From NCBI GenBank assembly GCA_028293125.1, contig JAQGPJ010000021.1, positions 1-64,000 of the forward strand: a DNA stretch of 64,000 bases, read 5' to 3'. This DNA is from Verrucomicrobiales bacterium (lineage in GTDB: Bacteria > Verrucomicrobiota > Verrucomicrobiia > Verrucomicrobiales > V1-33). The notes beneath the pieces are model-generated. The model did not search any database. It saw nothing but the letters and a program-made list of their open reading frames with translations, and had not been told where the DNA came from. Positions 62,885 to 64,000 of the stretch are shown here, in pieces. How positions within the stretch are numbered: the first letter of the stretch is position 1; every line of letters begins with the position of its first letter. The translations under genes were made by a program, and so were the position numbers.

Positions 62885-63133
62885 TACGGCTCCGCTGACT
62901 CATACGGACAGACACTTTGCCCTTCAGCTTTGGATTTCCAACATCAAATCTCCATTCTGCCGGTTGCCAAGTCATAGACGATACAAGCTCACCCGAAAGG
63001 ACAGCGTGCCTTTGTCGGATAAAGCCTTTCCAGCGGCTGGGAATTGCGGAATGTCGGGTGCGATCTGCGGGAAGTGGATGAAGGACTGATAGTCCACTAT
63101 CCGAATATCCCGGAGAACGGGTGGGGCGCTTAT
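62885..63133 (+). other. Intergenic region, possible short gene relic
   Basis: About 250 bases. A forward frame with one internal TAA reads SGWELRNVGCDLREVDEGLI then VHYPNIPENGWGAYL (about 63035-63130), which has protein-like composition but matches no family I recognise and runs into the stop region of the next minus-strand gene. It may be the end of a lost gene or chance. Confidence 0.3.
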
Positions 63134-64000
63134 TTATTCTTGCCGCCGACGGCGCAGAGTCGCGAGAGCCACTGCGCCCAGACCCAGAAGAACGGTGGAG
63201 CCGGGTTCGGGCACTGTGGCGATAGTCACACGGTAGGCCAGGAACATGGTGTCGTTCTGATTCACGCCGGTGATGGCGTCCGGCCCCATCAGGCGGTTGG
63301 CGGGATGATTCACGAAGGCGTTGTAGTCCACCAGGGTACCGCCGGGGCCGACCATTTGGCCGTCGGACGTCAGGAAGTCGTTGTCATTGGCGATGAAGAG
63401 GAAGTAGTCATCCGGCGCGGCGGGATCGTTGGCGGAGACCAGGGACATGCCCTCCCATTTCTCCCCGAGGGTGAGCTGGGTAACCTGATTGGGGCCTCCC
63501 AGGTCCAGACTGATATTGAATTTGTCCAGCTGGGTGTTGTTGAGCATGTTCAGCGCCTCCACGGTGCTGAGCTGGGTGATGGCGGGATTCAGCATGCCGG
63601 GACTGGTGGTCACCAGGCCGCCCACACCGTCACTTGCGGTGCCGGCGATGTCCGTGGGCGCGCCCACGTTGAGATCGACCAGCAGCACGCTCTTATAAAC
63701 CGAAGGATTCCCGGCCACGCTGCCCTGACCGTTGCCGTCGCGGGACAGCACCAGCAGGCGGTTGTTGTCCAGGGAGATGATCTCGCTCTGGGCGGCGGTG
63801 GCGTTGACCGCCGTGCCCCCGCCGTTCTGCGTGTAGGTGGGCAGCTGCAGGACGAATTCGCTCAGTGGCGCGTCCGGCGTGGCGTTGCCGGCCACATCAT
63901 ACACCGTCAAACGGGTATAGAGACGGTTCTGCTGGGCGGATCCGCTGTCCTGCACCGTGCCGCTCTGGAGAAGCGTGAAGAGCCGGCTGCCATCCGGGCT
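63134..64000 (-). CDS. Phytase-like PEP-CTERM secreted protein (5' partial)
   Basis: 288 residues are visible; the frame is open to the window edge (SPDGSRLFTLLQSGTVQDSG at the start), so the N-terminus lies outside. The core resembles the esterase-like/phytase beta-propeller family: NRLLVLSRDGNGQGSV, ITQLSTVEALNMLNNTQLDK, LTLGEKWEGMSLVSANDPAA and DYFLFIANDNDFLTSDGQMV. It ends with VPEPGSTVLLGLGAVALATL then RRRRQE, a PEP-CTERM signal. Expected to be exported and sorted by exosortase; enzymatic activity on phosphoesters is only suggested by the fold. Confidence 0.85.
   Translation of the reverse strand, partial: SPDGSRLFTLLQSGTVQDSGSAQQNRLYTRLTVYDVAGNATPDAPLSEFVLQLPTYTQNGGGTAVNATAAQSEIISLDNNRLLVLSRDGNGQGSVAGNPSVYKSVLLVDLNVGAPTDIAGTASDGVGGLVTTSPGMLNPAITQLSTVEALNMLNNTQLDKFNISLDLGGPNQVTQLTLGEKWEGMSLVSANDPAAPDDYFLFIANDNDFLTSDGQMVGPGGTLVDYNAFVNHPANRLMGPDAITGVNQNDTMFLAYRVTIATVPEPGSTVLLGLGAVALATLRRRRQE

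Overview
The window looks like a chromosomal segment of a Verrucomicrobiota bacterium (order Verrucomicrobiales or a close relative). The signs are high G+C DNA, several PEP-CTERM sorting tails, an adjacent DUF1549/DUF1553 plus DUF1501 gene pair, a PVC-type membrane dehydrogenase with a C-terminal cytochrome c, a Rhodopirellula-type ECF sigma factor with a FecR/LamG partner, sulfatases, and start codons that mostly lack a Shine-Dalgarno sequence. Taxonomy is inferred from these family signatures only. Housekeeping anchors are pyrG (CTP synthase), katG, hrpB, kup and a glutathionyl-hydroquinone reductase.

Layout. 1-5 kb is a decaying accessory region: the end of a TPR protein, a twice-frameshifted PEP-CTERM gene, two lineage-type hypotheticals, a histidine-kinase relic and an IS5-type transposase relic. 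5-21 kb is a conserved mix: a glutathione-transferase-like enzyme, a permuted D-amino-acid-oxidase-like flavoprotein, pyrG, katG with an OxyR-like operator, a frameshifted DUF4256 gene, hrpB, a YihY membrane protein and a small eRF1-domain-3-like protein. 21.1-26.2 kb on the minus strand holds a compact lipid-type gene set (PAP2-type transferase, ketoacyl synthase III, OleD-like reductase, metallo-beta-lactamase-fold hydrolase, PaaK/CoF-synthetase-like adenylating enzyme). The last four are chained by 4-nt ATGA overlaps. This is my main candidate for an undescribed pathway. 26.4-31.7 kb has a secreted GH13-like enzyme and two PEP-CTERM genes that share a C-terminus and an equally spaced sigma-54-like promoter plus upstream element. 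31.8-37.6 kb has a dienelactone-hydrolase-like enzyme, a GAF histidine kinase, an AsmA-like protein and kup with a structured leader. 38-44 kb encodes secreted discoidin-like and lamin-tail/CotH proteins. 44.5-47 kb has a small lipoprotein, an ECF sigma factor and a PNPOx-fold protein.

47.4-58.3 kb on the minus strand reads as a xylan-type polysaccharide locus: sulfatase, GH10 xylanase, CE1-like esterase, a 1,495-residue fusion of a CE1 esterase to a PVC-type dehydrogenase with cytochrome c, and at its head an ECF sigma factor overlapping a FecR-LamG anti-sigma-like sensor. The likely logic is that extracellular glycan sensing releases the sigma factor, which drives xylan cleavage, deacylation, desulfation and oxidation. 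Divergent from it lie the DUF1549/DUF1553 and DUF1501 genes, followed by a phytase-like PEP-CTERM protein cut by the window end.

The window carries at least six broken or remnant genes, so it is either a region under gene decay or, for the two cases with single-base breaks, a place where base-call errors should be excluded.
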